Below, in pieces: positions 18,859 through 28,675 of a DNA stretch of 64,000 nt. The notes beneath the pieces were generated by a model that worked only from the letters and a program-made list of their open reading frames with translations, ran no database searches and was not told where the DNA came from. Made by a program: the position numbers and the translations under genes. Within the stretch, counting starts at the first letter, position 1, and each line of letters starts with the position of its first letter. This DNA is from Dyadobacter subterraneus (GTDB taxonomy: Bacteria > Bacteroidota > Bacteroidia > Cytophagales > Spirosomataceae): the NCBI RefSeq assembly GCF_015221875.1, contig NZ_JACYGY010000001.1, positions 1,488,001 to 1,552,000 on the forward strand. The letters run 5' to 3'.

Positions 18859-18889
18859 TCTATTTTTACTTGATTCATTTAAAAATCAG

Positions 18890-19930
18890 ATGGAAAGAGC
18901 AATTGTATTAACTGCCGGACTTCTTGATACGGTAGATGCCAAAACGGCCCACGGACTGATCCGTGAAAGCCAGCGTTTTGAGATTGTAGGTATTGTCGAC
19001 AGCAAGCATGTTGGGAAAGATGCTGGAGAAGTGCTGGATGGAAAATTTCGGAATATTCCTGTATTTGAAAGTATTGAAAAAGCAAAAGAAGTTGAGCCGG
19101 CATATTGTATTATCGGTGTAGCGACAACAGGCGGACGGTTTCCTGATTTTATGCTTAAAATCGTAGAAACGGCGATTGAAAACAAACTTTCCATCGTCAA
19201 TGGTTTGCACGATTATCTTTCTGAAAGAGAAGATATGGTTGCGCTTGCAGAGGTGAACGGCGTGAAATTACTTGATATCCGTAAGCCAAAAGCATTTAAA
19301 GATCTGCATTTCTGGACCGGCGAAGTATTGAATTTTCAAACGCCGGTTGTAGCCGTAATGGGTACGGACTGTGCGCTTGGAAAAAGAACCACCACACGGC
19401 TGCTTATCAAATCCTGTGAAAATGCAGGACTGAAAGCACAGATGATTTACACCGGACAAACGGGTTGGCTTCAAGGTGGGAAATATGGATTTATTTTCGA
19501 TTCGACACTGAATGATTTTGTATCAGGTGAGCTTGAACATGCGATTTTGAGCTGTGATAAAGAAACAAATCCTGATATTATTTTTATTGAAGGACAATCC
19601 GCATTAAGAAATCCAAGCGGGCCGTGCGGCGCCGAATTTCTTCTTTCCGGCGGGGCAAAAAATGTAATTCTGGTGCATTCTCCGAAACGCGAATTTTTTG
19701 ATATGGAGGAACATTTTGGCAAAATCCCGACCCTGAATTCTGAAATTGAACTGATAAAATTATATGGATCCAATGTCATTGCACTGGCATTGAATACTGA
19801 AAATTGCACAGAAGAAGAGTATTTGTCCTTTCAGGAATTATACCAAAAAGAGTTTGGAATTCCGGTTCTGCTGCCCATTCAGCAAGGTTGTGATCCTGTT
19901 ATTGATGTGCTTAAATCGCTTGTAAAATGA
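18890..19930 (+). CDS. DUF1611 family protein, DgcN-like (putative D-glutamate N-acetyltransferase)
   Basis: The 346-residue protein has an N-terminal Rossmann-like domain (LDTVDAKTAHGLI, FEIVGIVDSKHVG, AYCIIGVATTGG) and a C-terminal P-loop-like domain with GTDCALGKRTT (Gly158-Lys165) plus IIFIEGQSALRNPSGP. This is DUF1611. Relatives encoded beside an enolase-superfamily epimerase have been named DgcN and linked to N-acetylation in D-glutamate catabolism. The stop overlaps the start of the epimerase gene by 4 bases, so translation is coupled. The exact reaction here is inferred from that pairing. Confidence 0.8.
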   Translation: MERAIVLTAGLLDTVDAKTAHGLIRESQRFEIVGIVDSKHVGKDAGEVLDGKFRNIPVFESIEKAKEVEPAYCIIGVATTGGRFPDFMLKIVETAIENKLSIVNGLHDYLSEREDMVALAEVNGVKLLDIRKPKAFKDLHFWTGEVLNFQTPVVAVMGTDCALGKRTTTRLLIKSCENAGLKAQMIYTGQTGWLQGGKYGFIFDSTLNDFVSGELEHAILSCDKETNPDIIFIEGQSALRNPSGPCGAEFLLSGGAKNVILVHSPKREFFDMEEHFGKIPTLNSEIELIKLYGSNVIALALNTENCTEEEYLSFQELYQKEFGIPVLLPIQQGCDPVIDVLKSLVK

Positions 19931-20979
19931 ACATTAGCTCAGTAAAAGCATACGCACAATTAATACCGCTAAAAAAGCCATATACCATCGCGCGGGAAAC
20001 CATAAGCGAGGCGGAAATTATCTTTTTTGAGATTACTTTATCCAATGGAATCTGTGGACGAGGCGCTGCAAATCCTGATCCGGAAGTAATAGGAGAGACA
20101 GCCACTCAAACACTGGAAAATCTAAGTTCCGATGAGGTTTCAGATTATTTAAAGGGAAAACATATTCGTGAATTTTTATCCCACATCGCCTATTTCAGAA
20201 ATGTCTTTGCACGTTTTCCGGCGACATTGGCAGCGCTTGATATTGCGCTGCATGATGCGTTCGGGAAATGGATCGAATTGCCGATTGTCGATTTTTACGG
20301 CCGTCATCATTCCAAAATGTTAACATCTGTAACCATTGGAATAAAAGATGTCGCTGAAACTATTCAGGAAGCAAAAGAATATAAAGAACAGGGATTTAAG
20401 GTTTTAAAAGTAAAAACGGGTTTAAATCCGGAGTTGGACGCAGAGCGGGTTATCCGGCTTAATGAAACTTTTGGTGATTATTTCACAATTCGTGTAGATG
20501 CCAATGAGGGATATTCGGCAGGTGATCTTGAAATATTTTTAAAACAAACTGCATCTACTACACTTGAATTAATTGAGCAGCCTTTTCATCCGAAATTTAA
20601 CAATGAACTTTTAAAATTTCCAAAAGATGTAAGGCGAAAACTAGCCGCAGATGAATCACTCACTGGTGCGAAAGCAGCTTTTGAAATTGCGCGGAACGAA
20701 TTATTTGGGATTTTTAATATCAAACTGATGAAATGCGGCGGTCTCGTGTCAGCTTTTGAAATCGCCAATATCGCCCGGCAGGCAGAAATTGATCTTTTCT
20801 GGGGTTGCAATGATGAAAGTGATCTTAGCATTACGGCGGCTCTACACGCAGCATTTGCCTGTCAAAATACAAAATACCTGGATTTGGATGGTAGTTTTGA
20901 TCTTTTGGAAGATTATAAGGAAAGTGGTTTTATATTACGGGACGGATATCTTTCCATACAGTCAAAACCAGGCTTCTGA
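19927..20979 (+). CDS. Enolase-superfamily epimerase (DgcA-like or L-Ala-D/L-Glu epimerase-like)
   Basis: The 350-residue protein has the MR/MLE fold: an N-terminal capping domain with TIARETISEAEIIF, then the barrel with catalytic K161-x-K163 (VLKVKTG), metal ligands Asp191 (VDANEGY), Glu217 (LIEQPF) and Asp242 (ADES), and the second catalytic Lys266 (IKLMKCGG). The C-terminal DLDG (Asp319, Asp321) is the D-x-D motif that in dipeptide epimerases binds the free alpha-ammonium group. That argues for L-Ala-D/L-Glu epimerase activity, whereas the DUF1611 partner argues for an N-acetyl-glutamate racemase. Both would convert D-Glu units to L-Glu. Confidence 0.88.
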   Translation: MNISSVKAYAQLIPLKKPYTIARETISEAEIIFFEITLSNGICGRGAANPDPEVIGETATQTLENLSSDEVSDYLKGKHIREFLSHIAYFRNVFARFPATLAALDIALHDAFGKWIELPIVDFYGRHHSKMLTSVTIGIKDVAETIQEAKEYKEQGFKVLKVKTGLNPELDAERVIRLNETFGDYFTIRVDANEGYSAGDLEIFLKQTASTTLELIEQPFHPKFNNELLKFPKDVRRKLAADESLTGAKAAFEIARNELFGIFNIKLMKCGGLVSAFEIANIARQAEIDLFWGCNDESDLSITAALHAAFACQNTKYLDLDGSFDLLEDYKESGFILRDGYLSIQSKPGF

Positions 20980-22316
20980 TGAATGAAAATACTTTAAAGC
21001 GATCGATCAAACCACTTTCTGCCATTTTTCTTGTCGCCAGCGCGATTGTCGGCTCAGGCATTTACAAGAAAGTGGCGCCGATGATGGATCAGCTTCATTC
21101 ACCGGTTTTGGTACTGCTTTGCTGGACACTTGCCGGCGTATTGAGTTTGATGGGAGCGCTCAGCAGCGCCGAACTGGCATCCATGATGCCGGGGTCGGGC
21201 GGGGAATATATTTACTTCAATAAAATTTACGGAAAATTCTTTTCCTTCATTTACGGTTGGGCAAGTCTGGCGGTTATGAAAACGGCCACTATTGCCGCGC
21301 TTGCCTATGTTTTCTCAGAATCACTCCACGAAATTATTCCCCGGATTCATAGTCTTGGAGGCGCCAGTATCAAAATTATTGCTTCACTGCTAATCATCGT
21401 TTTGAGTTACGTGAATTACCGCGGCGTTTCATTTGGTGAAAAACTTAGCCGTTATTTCATAGCAGGAATCGTAATTTCAATTCTTGCCTTTGTGATTTTT
21501 GCACTTTTTTCGGGCAAAGGAAATACGGAACACTTTACGCAAACTGCCGTGAGCGCACCTACTGGCTGGCCACTTTTTGCTGCAATGTTTGCCGCCTCAC
21601 TAAGCGCGTTTTGGGGATATGAAGGTTGGAATAATATTGGTTTTATTGGTGAAGAAGTCAATAATCCGCAGAAGAATTTGCCGCTCGCGCTAGGTATCGG
21701 AACGCTGATCGTGATCGTCCTTTATCTTCTGATCAATGCAGTTTATCTTTTCATTTTAGCTCCCTCTGCAATTGAAAATCTGGGAATTAACCAGATTGCA
21801 GCCGTTGAAACATCCCGCGTTTTGGGTGGGAATCTTGGAGCGGTTTTACTTTCTGTGCTGATTGTATTAACCACTTTCAATTGTACAAATGGAACAATCC
21901 TGATGTCAGCCAGAATATTTTTTGCGATGGGCCGTGACGGGTTATTTCTTAAAAAGGCGGCTGTCATTCATCCTGTTTACAATACGCCGTCTTTTTCAAT
22001 TTTGATTCAGGCAATATGGTCGATTGTTTTGGTATGGTCTGGCAGTTTTGATGCGCTTACGGATCTTCTGGTTTTTGCTTCATTTTTCTTTTACGGAGCC
22101 GCTGCTTTTGGCGTTATTTTATTCAGGAAAAATAAAATGCCAAGGCCGTACAAAGTGCCTTTGTGGATTCCTGCCATATTTTCGGCTTTCTGCTTTTTAC
22201 TGGTCGTGGTCAGTGCGGTCAATCAGCCGGTTCAGGCATTGACAGGTTTGCTGCTGATTTTATCCGGTGTTCCGGTTTACTGGTATTATACCAAAGTGGC
22301 GAAAACAGATTTATAA
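20979..22316 (+). CDS. APC-family amino acid permease
   Basis: The 445-residue protein has about 12 hydrophobic helices and the APC signature near the N-terminus (LVASAIVGSGIYKKVAP), followed by PGSGGEYIYFNKIYGK and FWGYEGWNNIGFIGEEV. The start codon overlaps the stop of the epimerase gene by one base, so it belongs to the same operon. By context it imports the substrate of the pathway, an amino acid or short peptide containing glutamate. The LAT-like members are the closest I recognise. Confidence 0.9.
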   Translation: MNENTLKRSIKPLSAIFLVASAIVGSGIYKKVAPMMDQLHSPVLVLLCWTLAGVLSLMGALSSAELASMMPGSGGEYIYFNKIYGKFFSFIYGWASLAVMKTATIAALAYVFSESLHEIIPRIHSLGGASIKIIASLLIIVLSYVNYRGVSFGEKLSRYFIAGIVISILAFVIFALFSGKGNTEHFTQTAVSAPTGWPLFAAMFAASLSAFWGYEGWNNIGFIGEEVNNPQKNLPLALGIGTLIVIVLYLLINAVYLFILAPSAIENLGINQIAAVETSRVLGGNLGAVLLSVLIVLTTFNCTNGTILMSARIFFAMGRDGLFLKKAAVIHPVYNTPSFSILIQAIWSIVLVWSGSFDALTDLLVFASFFFYGAAAFGVILFRKNKMPRPYKVPLWIPAIFSAFCFLLVVVSAVNQPVQALTGLLLILSGVPVYWYYTKVAKTDL

Positions 22317-22386
22317 ATCCATTTTCACCAAAACGAAAAATCACGCTCAGTTTTATCTGAAAGTGATTTAAGTGATTTCAAAATCT

Positions 22387-23292
22387 TTAATGATCGTTTA
22401 AAATCAGCGGTACATTTCCTTTGCCGCCCAATACGATGATTTTAGCGTTCGGCGAAGCGGCCAGTTCTTTCTGTGCTTTAATACTTTCATATTGAAGCTG
22501 ACGGTCAGTCAGACTCAGCGCGATAATGGTTTGGTAATCCGAAATACCTCTGGCCTCAACACGTTTTCTCTCTGCTTCCTGTTTTTCTTTTTGGAGAACA
22601 AATTCCATTTTTTGTGCGTCCTGTTCGGCATTAATTTTCGATTCAATGGTTTTCTTGACCGATTCCGGCAAATTGATATTACGGATTAAAAGCTGTTCCA
22701 GTATCAATCCACGACTTTTAAAATCCTTATCAATGGTCTGGTAAATCCTGCTTTGAAATTCATCGCGCCGCTTGGAATAAAGTGCAACCGCATCATAATA
22801 AACCGCATTGTCCCGAATCCGCGTACGGGTTATGGGCCTTACAATCTTGTCTTTATAATCCGGACCGATTCCTTTATAAATAGCAGGCGCTTTGTCTGGC
22901 ATAATCTTGTATAAAACCGTCAAATCAATCACAACTTCCAGTCCGTCAGCCGACAAAACGCGGATCGCATCATCGCCTTGCACTTCACCTTCCGATGTTT
23001 TCTGAGACATGGTGTAGTTCTGCGTTTTTGTATCGAAAATAGTAACCTGAGACAGCGGATTTACAAAGTTCAGACCGTTTTCCAACACTTTCGGATTCAC
23101 TTTTCCGAATAAAGATTGAACTCCGATAGTGCCCGCGTCAATCTGACGAATACTGGCTGAAAGGACTCCCAAAATAGCAATGGCAATTCCTGAAACTTTC
23201 AGAATGGAGCCATAACGAAAAATATTTAATGAAGATTTACTGATCATAAAACCACTGATGGCTATAAGAATTCCCAGGATTAGAAAGAACAT
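22387..23292 (-). CDS. Prohibitin/SPFH-domain membrane protein
   Basis: The 301-residue protein has two hydrophobic segments at the N-terminus (about 1-18 and 28-46), then an SPFH/Band 7 domain (IDAGTIGVQSLFGKV, GLNFVNPLSQVTIFDTKTQNY) and a C-terminal coiled coil rich in E, K and Q (INAEQDAQKMEFVLQKEKQE). Prohibitin-like proteins form large membrane rings that scaffold proteases or lipid domains. No NfeD or FtsH partner is adjacent. It is monocistronic and convergent with the permease gene. Confidence 0.9.
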   Translation of the reverse strand: MFFLILGILIAISGFMISKSSLNIFRYGSILKVSGIAIAILGVLSASIRQIDAGTIGVQSLFGKVNPKVLENGLNFVNPLSQVTIFDTKTQNYTMSQKTSEGEVQGDDAIRVLSADGLEVVIDLTVLYKIMPDKAPAIYKGIGPDYKDKIVRPITRTRIRDNAVYYDAVALYSKRRDEFQSRIYQTIDKDFKSRGLILEQLLIRNINLPESVKKTIESKINAEQDAQKMEFVLQKEKQEAERKRVEARGISDYQTIIALSLTDRQLQYESIKAQKELAASPNAKIIVLGGKGNVPLILNDH

Positions 23293-23455
23293 GGCATTCG
23301 TATCTTTTTAGATAGTTAAATTAAACTTATTGCTATATACGTAATAAAATTATGCCAATCATTCAAGCTTATATTTTTATAAATATAATGAATTGATTTT
23401 AAGCAATTTATATTATTAATTTGGTTGTTTAAATTGGCATATTGTCTATCAAAAC

Positions 23456-23479
23456 GATAAGATTTTATCAATTTGATAA
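23456..23479. promoter_or_regulatory. Nested palindromes upstream of the TIM-barrel/rhamnosidase operon
   Basis: TTATCAATTTGATAA (23465-23479) is a perfect 15-base palindrome, and the overlapping GATAAGATTTTATC (23456-23469) has GATAA/TTATC arms. It lies about 90 bases upstream of the operon and could be an operator. The rest of the 277-base gap is AT-rich with nothing else recognised. Confidence 0.3.
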
Positions 23480-23569
23480 GCTGCTAAATCGGGAGATTGT
23501 TAGCCTGAAAATATGATTACAGGGTATAATAAATGTAACCGTTTTTGATTAATCAACCAGCTGATCGTC

Positions 23570-24895
23570 ATGATGAATTTTTGCCACCATTTAACCTTAT
23601 CCAAACTTTTCATTAAAATTGGAATGGCGCTTCTTAACCATTCAGCAGGACCTATATTTTTATTGGCAGGAATATTGTTTTTGAATGCTTTTCAGGCAAA
23701 TGCGCAGACTAAAAAAGAGGAATTTGTAATCGGGATTTTCTGGCCGCCTGTCTGGAAGTTTACCAACGATGAACAATACAAAATCCTGAGTGAATCACAT
23801 GTGAATTGCATTCAGAATGTTTCGAGCACGGATTTGAATACGCCGGAAAAGAATTTCAAAATGCTGGATCTGGCAAAGAAATATGGGATGAAAGTCTATG
23901 TTTCAGATCCCAGGGTGACAGGTTCAGACAAAGAAATTGAAGAGATGGTGGAAACTTACCGCCATCATCCGGCCACAGCGGGTTATTATATTCGGGATGA
24001 ACCTGACAGTGCTATGCTGGATTGGGCCATAAAAACCTACCGGAAAATCGCTTCCCTTGACAAGGACAAAATTCCTCACGTCAATTTATACCCTGATTTC
24101 GCCGTAAAAAACTATGAAAAAGCTTATGTAGAAAGATGGATTGAAGGTGTCGGTAAAGAAAATCTTAAATATCTTTCCTATGATAATTATCCTTATTTGA
24201 GAAAAGGGAAGTTTGAAAAATCATATTACAACAATCTGGATATCATCCGCCGCGCCGGCTTAAAATATAAAGTAAAAACCTCCTCTTATCTGCAATCATT
24301 TGGCATTATAAATACATTCCGTCGTCCGGATCAAAATGAAATGCGGCTGAATGTTTATTCAAATCTTGCATACGGAATTAAAAATCCGGTCTGGTTTTGC
24401 TATGCAACACCAACTGGACAAGGTGATCAGAAATTTATGAATGCTGTCATTGATTCGCTCGGACAAAAAACGGATTTGTACAGACCATTCCAACGATTTA
24501 ACGCTGAAATGACGCAGCTTGGAAAAACCCTTATTCATCTGGATGCGGTTGAAGTTTATCACTCGGGCGATAGTCTGTGGATGGGAACAAAACCTGTTCC
24601 GGCAGATTTTTTTTTCAAACCCGCGGAATCTTCTTCCAAACTGATTATTTCGTATTTTAAAGATCAGAATAACAAGCAGCAGTATGTGATGATAGTCAAT
24701 AAATCTTTTAAAACATCTGAAAAATTCGCATTTAAGCTGGATAAAAAAATTAAAAAAGTACAAGAAATTTCAAAGGTTAGCGGAGAAGCACAAAAAACAG
24801 TATTAGACAAAAAATCTGGCTCTTTGAAAGGTAATTTTTTGCCGGGAGAAGGCAAACTGTATTTAATTTCGGAATGCTCTGACCAAGCGTTTTGA
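23570..24895 (+). CDS. Secreted TIM-barrel glycoside-hydrolase-like protein
   Basis: The 441-residue protein has a long N-terminus containing a signal sequence (hydrophobic GPIFLLAGILFLNAF, cleavage after ANA). The body reads as a GH-A-type barrel: FVIGIFWPPVWK at the first strand, MKVYVSDPRV, a GYYIRDEPDS segment with an Asp-Glu at the usual acid/base strand, and YLSYDNYPYL. A C-terminal beta domain follows (QYVMIVNKSF, PGEGKLYLI). I cannot assign a CAZy family. Its stop is 20 bases from the start of a GH78 rhamnosidase, so the pair likely attacks one rhamnose-containing glycan. Confidence 0.75.
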   Translation: MMNFCHHLTLSKLFIKIGMALLNHSAGPIFLLAGILFLNAFQANAQTKKEEFVIGIFWPPVWKFTNDEQYKILSESHVNCIQNVSSTDLNTPEKNFKMLDLAKKYGMKVYVSDPRVTGSDKEIEEMVETYRHHPATAGYYIRDEPDSAMLDWAIKTYRKIASLDKDKIPHVNLYPDFAVKNYEKAYVERWIEGVGKENLKYLSYDNYPYLRKGKFEKSYYNNLDIIRRAGLKYKVKTSSYLQSFGIINTFRRPDQNEMRLNVYSNLAYGIKNPVWFCYATPTGQGDQKFMNAVIDSLGQKTDLYRPFQRFNAEMTQLGKTLIHLDAVEVYHSGDSLWMGTKPVPADFFFKPAESSSKLIISYFKDQNNKQQYVMIVNKSFKTSEKFAFKLDKKIKKVQEISKVSGEAQKTVLDKKSGSLKGNFLPGEGKLYLISECSDQAF

Positions 24896-24915
24896 TCCGA
24901 CAAATCATCGAACAA

Positions 24916-27684
24916 ATGAAAAAAATATTTGCTTTAATATTTACAGCCGCGCTGCTTTTCCCAGCAGCGGCAATCTGTGCTGATCTTTTAACAGATAAGC
25001 TAACTTGTGAATACATTGAGAATCCGCTAGGGATTGATACCGCGATCCCAAGACTAAGCTGGACTTTGCGCGCAGATGAAAGAGGTGCAAAACAATCGGC
25101 TTACGAAATAATTATTAGCGATAATGCCACCGGGATTTTAGCAGGAAAGGGTAATTACTGGGAAAGTGGAAAAGTGGTTTCTAATCAAAGTCTGCATATC
25201 AATTACCAAGGCAAGCTGCTAAAATCATTTATAAGATATTATTGGTCGGTAAGGGTTTATGATCAAGATGGAAAAGTTTCCGCCTGGAGTAAACCAGCCT
25301 GGTTTGAAACAGCCATGCTTAACCCTTCCGATTGGCAGGCAAAATGGATTGGCGATGGAAGCAAACAGTTTGAAAGAGAAGAAGATTTTTATAAAACAGA
25401 TCCTTCTCCTTTGTTTAGAAAGAAGTTTAAAATTAATAAAAAAGTTAAGTCGGCCCGGCTTTATGTTAGTGGTCTGGGTTATTACGAAGCTTATGTGAAC
25501 GGGCAAAAAATCGGTGATCATATGCTTGATCCCGGTTGGACTGCGTATCAAAAACAAGCTTTTTATGTGGTTTATGACGTTACTGGTCATATAAAAAAAG
25601 GAGAAAATGCAGCAGGCATTATGCTTGGTAAAGGCTGGTACGATGCTTTGCCTTTACGACTTTTCGGTAAATTCAATTTGCGTGACGTGCAGTGGACAGG
25701 ACGTCCGGTTGTGAAATCACAGCTTCGTATTCAATATGAAGACGGGTCTGTGGAGACAATTTTAACTGATAAAAGCTGGCAGACTGCGCCGGGACCAGTT
25801 GTGAAAAACAGCGTTTATTTGGGAGAAGATTATGATGCGCGTCTTGAAAAAAGAGGATGGAACATGGCTGGTAAAATTTCCGCGGACTGGAAAAATGCTA
25901 CGGAATCTGATGGTCCGCCGGGTATTTTAAGTGTTCAGATGCAGCCTGCAATCCGGGTCACGAAAATTGTAAAACCTGTTAAAATCACAGAAAGCAAACC
26001 AGGTGTTTTTATTTTTGACATGGGACAGAATTTTGCCGGTGTGGCAAGAATTCATGTCAATGGGCCTGAAGGCACAAAAATCAGTCTTCGATATGGTGAG
26101 GATCTTAATAGGGATGGCTCGCTAAATATTCTGACTACGGTAGCCGGGCAAATCAAACAAAAAGGTACCGGAGGTCCGGGTGCGCCTGATGTAGCCTGGC
26201 AGCAGGATAATTACATTTTGAAAGGTGAGGGAAAAGAAACCTGGAATCCTCGTTTTACCTTTCACGGTTTTCGATATGTTGAAGTAAGCGGTTGGCCGGG
26301 AAAACCCATGCTTGATGATCTTGAAGGGCTTAGGTTAAATTCAGATCTTACTTCTTCGGGAGAATTTTCCAGTTCAAATGCCATGATTAACCGCATCAAT
26401 GAAATGGCGCAGTGGACTTTTTTGAGCAATGTTTTCAGCGTGCAATCCGATTGCCCGGCCAGGGAAAAGTTCGGATATGGCGGCGACATTGTGGCCACGG
26501 CCGAATCTTTTCTTTACAATTTTGACATGGCTAATTTTTACCGAAAAGCCGTTCAGGATTTTGTAAACGACCAAAGACCGCAGGGAGGAATGACGGAAAC
26601 GGCGCCCTATGTTGGTATTGCCGACAGAGGTCCCGGTGATGATAGCGGGCCGTTGGGCTGGCAGCTGGCTTATCCATATATGATCAAACAGCTTTATGAT
26701 TTTTATGGAGACAAAAGGGTGCTGGAAGAAAACTATGATGTTTTTCATAAACAAATCGAGTTTTTAATCGGTAAAGCAGATGGTAATTTATTTTACCACG
26801 ACATCAGCGATCACGAGTCACTGGACACAAAGCCGGAAGCTTTTTCCGCTTCTTCATTTTACTATCATCATTTGAAGTTAATGACTGAATTTGCCGGCAT
26901 TCTGGGTAAATCTTCTGATTCGTTAAAATATGCCAAACTTACCGACCGGGTTAAAAAAGCGATTGTTGAAAAATTTTATGTGCCCGGAGCTGGTCGTTTT
27001 GATAATGCGACGCAGGCTGCTCAAATATTTGCCCTGTATTATGATTTAGCTCCAACAACTGAAAAGGAAGTTGTTTTTGGTGTTCTTGAAAAAGAAATTG
27101 AAAGAAAAAACGGACATCTTTCAACCGGTATTTTTTCAACCAAGATGATGTTTGATGTTTTCAGAAATAAAAACAGAAATGACATTGCTTATCAAATTGC
27201 TAACCAGAAAGATTTTCCCGGTTGGGGGCATATGGTTGAAAGCGGTGCAACAACGCTATGGGAAACCTGGGCCTATTCTGATGGCATTTATTCACACAAT
27301 CATCCCATGTTCGGCTCTGTAATCGAATGGTTTTACCGTTCGCTTTTGGGTATCAATTCATTGTCGGCAGGTTTTGAAAAAATACAGATCCGCCCGGTGC
27401 CAGCTGGTGATCTTACGTGGGCGAAAGGTAGTTATCTATCCATAAGAGGCAGGATTGGCAGCAGCTGGAAAGTTGAAAACGGGCAATTTAAACTGGATAT
27501 TTCTATCCCGGCCAACTGCACTTCTGAAATCTGGATTCCGGTGCAAAATCGGGATCAGTTGGTTTTGGAAAATAATAAGTCTGTGAAAAAATCGGATGTT
27601 ATTCGCTATTTAAGATTTGAAAACGGCTCACAGGTTTATGAAGTCGGATCAGGAAATTATTCCTTTTCGATCCGTTGGAAATAA
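24916..27684 (+). CDS. Alpha-L-rhamnosidase, GH78 family
   Basis: The 922-residue protein starts at the ATG at 24916, where a signal peptide (KKIFALIFTAALLFPAAAICA) begins; an upstream TTG adds eight residues. The domain order is fibronectin-like Bac_rhamnosid_N (CEYIENPLGIDTAIPRLSW), a beta domain (SARLYVSGLGYYEAYVNGQK), concanavalin-like domain (VFIFDMGQNFAGVARI), the (alpha/alpha)6 catalytic barrel with QSDCPAREKFGYGGD, and the closing HNHPMFGSVIEWFYRSLLGI with the catalytic Glu. It releases terminal alpha-L-rhamnose from pectin, flavonoid or bacterial glycans in the periplasm. Length is normal for the family. Confidence 0.93.
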   Translation: MKKIFALIFTAALLFPAAAICADLLTDKLTCEYIENPLGIDTAIPRLSWTLRADERGAKQSAYEIIISDNATGILAGKGNYWESGKVVSNQSLHINYQGKLLKSFIRYYWSVRVYDQDGKVSAWSKPAWFETAMLNPSDWQAKWIGDGSKQFEREEDFYKTDPSPLFRKKFKINKKVKSARLYVSGLGYYEAYVNGQKIGDHMLDPGWTAYQKQAFYVVYDVTGHIKKGENAAGIMLGKGWYDALPLRLFGKFNLRDVQWTGRPVVKSQLRIQYEDGSVETILTDKSWQTAPGPVVKNSVYLGEDYDARLEKRGWNMAGKISADWKNATESDGPPGILSVQMQPAIRVTKIVKPVKITESKPGVFIFDMGQNFAGVARIHVNGPEGTKISLRYGEDLNRDGSLNILTTVAGQIKQKGTGGPGAPDVAWQQDNYILKGEGKETWNPRFTFHGFRYVEVSGWPGKPMLDDLEGLRLNSDLTSSGEFSSSNAMINRINEMAQWTFLSNVFSVQSDCPAREKFGYGGDIVATAESFLYNFDMANFYRKAVQDFVNDQRPQGGMTETAPYVGIADRGPGDDSGPLGWQLAYPYMIKQLYDFYGDKRVLEENYDVFHKQIEFLIGKADGNLFYHDISDHESLDTKPEAFSASSFYYHHLKLMTEFAGILGKSSDSLKYAKLTDRVKKAIVEKFYVPGAGRFDNATQAAQIFALYYDLAPTTEKEVVFGVLEKEIERKNGHLSTGIFSTKMMFDVFRNKNRNDIAYQIANQKDFPGWGHMVESGATTLWETWAYSDGIYSHNHPMFGSVIEWFYRSLLGINSLSAGFEKIQIRPVPAGDLTWAKGSYLSIRGRIGSSWKVENGQFKLDISIPANCTSEIWIPVQNRDQLVLENNKSVKKSDVIRYLRFENGSQVYEVGSGNYSFSIRWK

Positions 27685-27757
27685 CCGGATTTCTGGCAGA
27701 CTCTTTTAATTATCATATCTGGTTTACTCAACGTTTTTTATTCTTTTAATATAATTG

Positions 27758-27798
27758 AAAGGGCTGCATCATCCTTATACCGGGTGATAAGCCTTTTT
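27758..27798 (+). terminator. Terminator hairpin after the rhamnosidase gene
   Basis: AAAGGGCT..ATCATCC pairs with GGGTGAT.AGCCTTT (small internal bulge, one wobble), followed by TTTTT. It lies about 75 bases after the GH78 stop. Confidence 0.65.
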
Positions 27799-27887
27799 AA
27801 TTTTGCTTTAATGTCTTTAATGATCTGTTTGTAATTTTCGTTTTCATAAATGTTACTTAGCTCATATCAAACAATTTAAACTTTAAA

Positions 27888-27917
27888 AAAAGGATGACGC
27901 AGCCGCATCATCCTTTT
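27888..27917 (-). terminator. Terminator hairpin after the MBL-fold gene
   Basis: Arms AAAAGGATGA (27888-27897) and TCATCCTTTT (27908-27917) are perfect complements with a GC-rich 10-base loop. On the minus strand a run of T residues follows, 45 bases after the MBL gene stop. Confidence 0.75.
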
Positions 27918-27961
27918 AGATACAATCAATCTTCCTATTACTATTTATTTAAAATCCTTCA

Positions 27962-28675
27962 TCAACGCCACTGCATCAGTGCTGAATTCAACGCAACTTC
28001 AACCCTGTGTCGCGGTTTATGGAAGTAGCTCAGGCCATGACCGGGGATCATCACATCCATATCAACTTTCGCGAATTTTATTAAAGACTCGGTATATATT
28101 TTCTTGTCAAAATCAATAGAACCACCCCAGCCAAAATCTCCTCCAAGCAATGTTCCGATTACATCACCGCTGAAAACTACGTGCTTATTTTCCCATTGCA
28201 TGCCAAAAGCAGTGCAACCCATACTATGTCCGGGCAAGTGCATGGTAGTAAATTCAATACCCAAAACCGTAAATCTCTCTCCATCTGAAACAGTTTGATC
28301 TACTTCAAAAGGAGTAAAGATTTTATGATATAAATAACCGCAGCAGCGCTCATCACCAGATAAAACAGCATCAGCCGTTTCTGCCGATGATATAAATTTT
28401 ACTCCCTGTTTTTTTAAAATATGGCCGCCTCCGGCATGGTCAAAATGGGCATGGGTCAAAATACAATAGGCAATATCATCCGGGTTCAAATCCCAGTATT
28501 TCATATTGGAGAAAATCTGTTGCAGCGTATCACCACAACCGCAATCAACCATGATCAAACCGCTTTCTGTTTTTATTATGTACGAATTACCATCGTTCCA
28601 TAAAGCGCCCTGCAAGTCAAAAGTGATTCCGTTGAGATCGCCACCGACCTGAAAAATATTTTTTAGAAGCTGCAT
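27962..28675 (-). CDS. MBL-fold metallo-hydrolase
   Basis: The 237-residue protein has the metallo-beta-lactamase fold: LIMVDCGCGD, the zinc motif THAHFDHAGG, a third ligand histidine in THLPGHSMG, an Asp in FSGDVIGTL, and a final His in MIPGHGLSY. No signal peptide is seen, so it is cytoplasmic. The superfamily includes glyoxalase II, lactonases and many hydrolases; the substrate is not evident. It stands alone, with its own terminator. Confidence 0.9.
   Translation of the reverse strand: MQLLKNIFQVGGDLNGITFDLQGALWNDGNSYIIKTESGLIMVDCGCGDTLQQIFSNMKYWDLNPDDIAYCILTHAHFDHAGGGHILKKQGVKFISSAETADAVLSGDERCCGYLYHKIFTPFEVDQTVSDGERFTVLGIEFTTMHLPGHSMGCTAFGMQWENKHVVFSGDVIGTLLGGDFGWGGSIDFDKKIYTESLIKFAKVDMDVMIPGHGLSYFHKPRHRVEVALNSALMQWR

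Noticed and set aside
24359..24763. 134-codon minus-strand frame inside the TIM-barrel gene
   Set aside because: Antisense to a signal-peptide-bearing secreted protein with clear family features; no coding signature of its own.
25225..25590. 121-codon minus-strand frame inside the GH78 gene
   Set aside because: Antisense to conserved GH78 domains.
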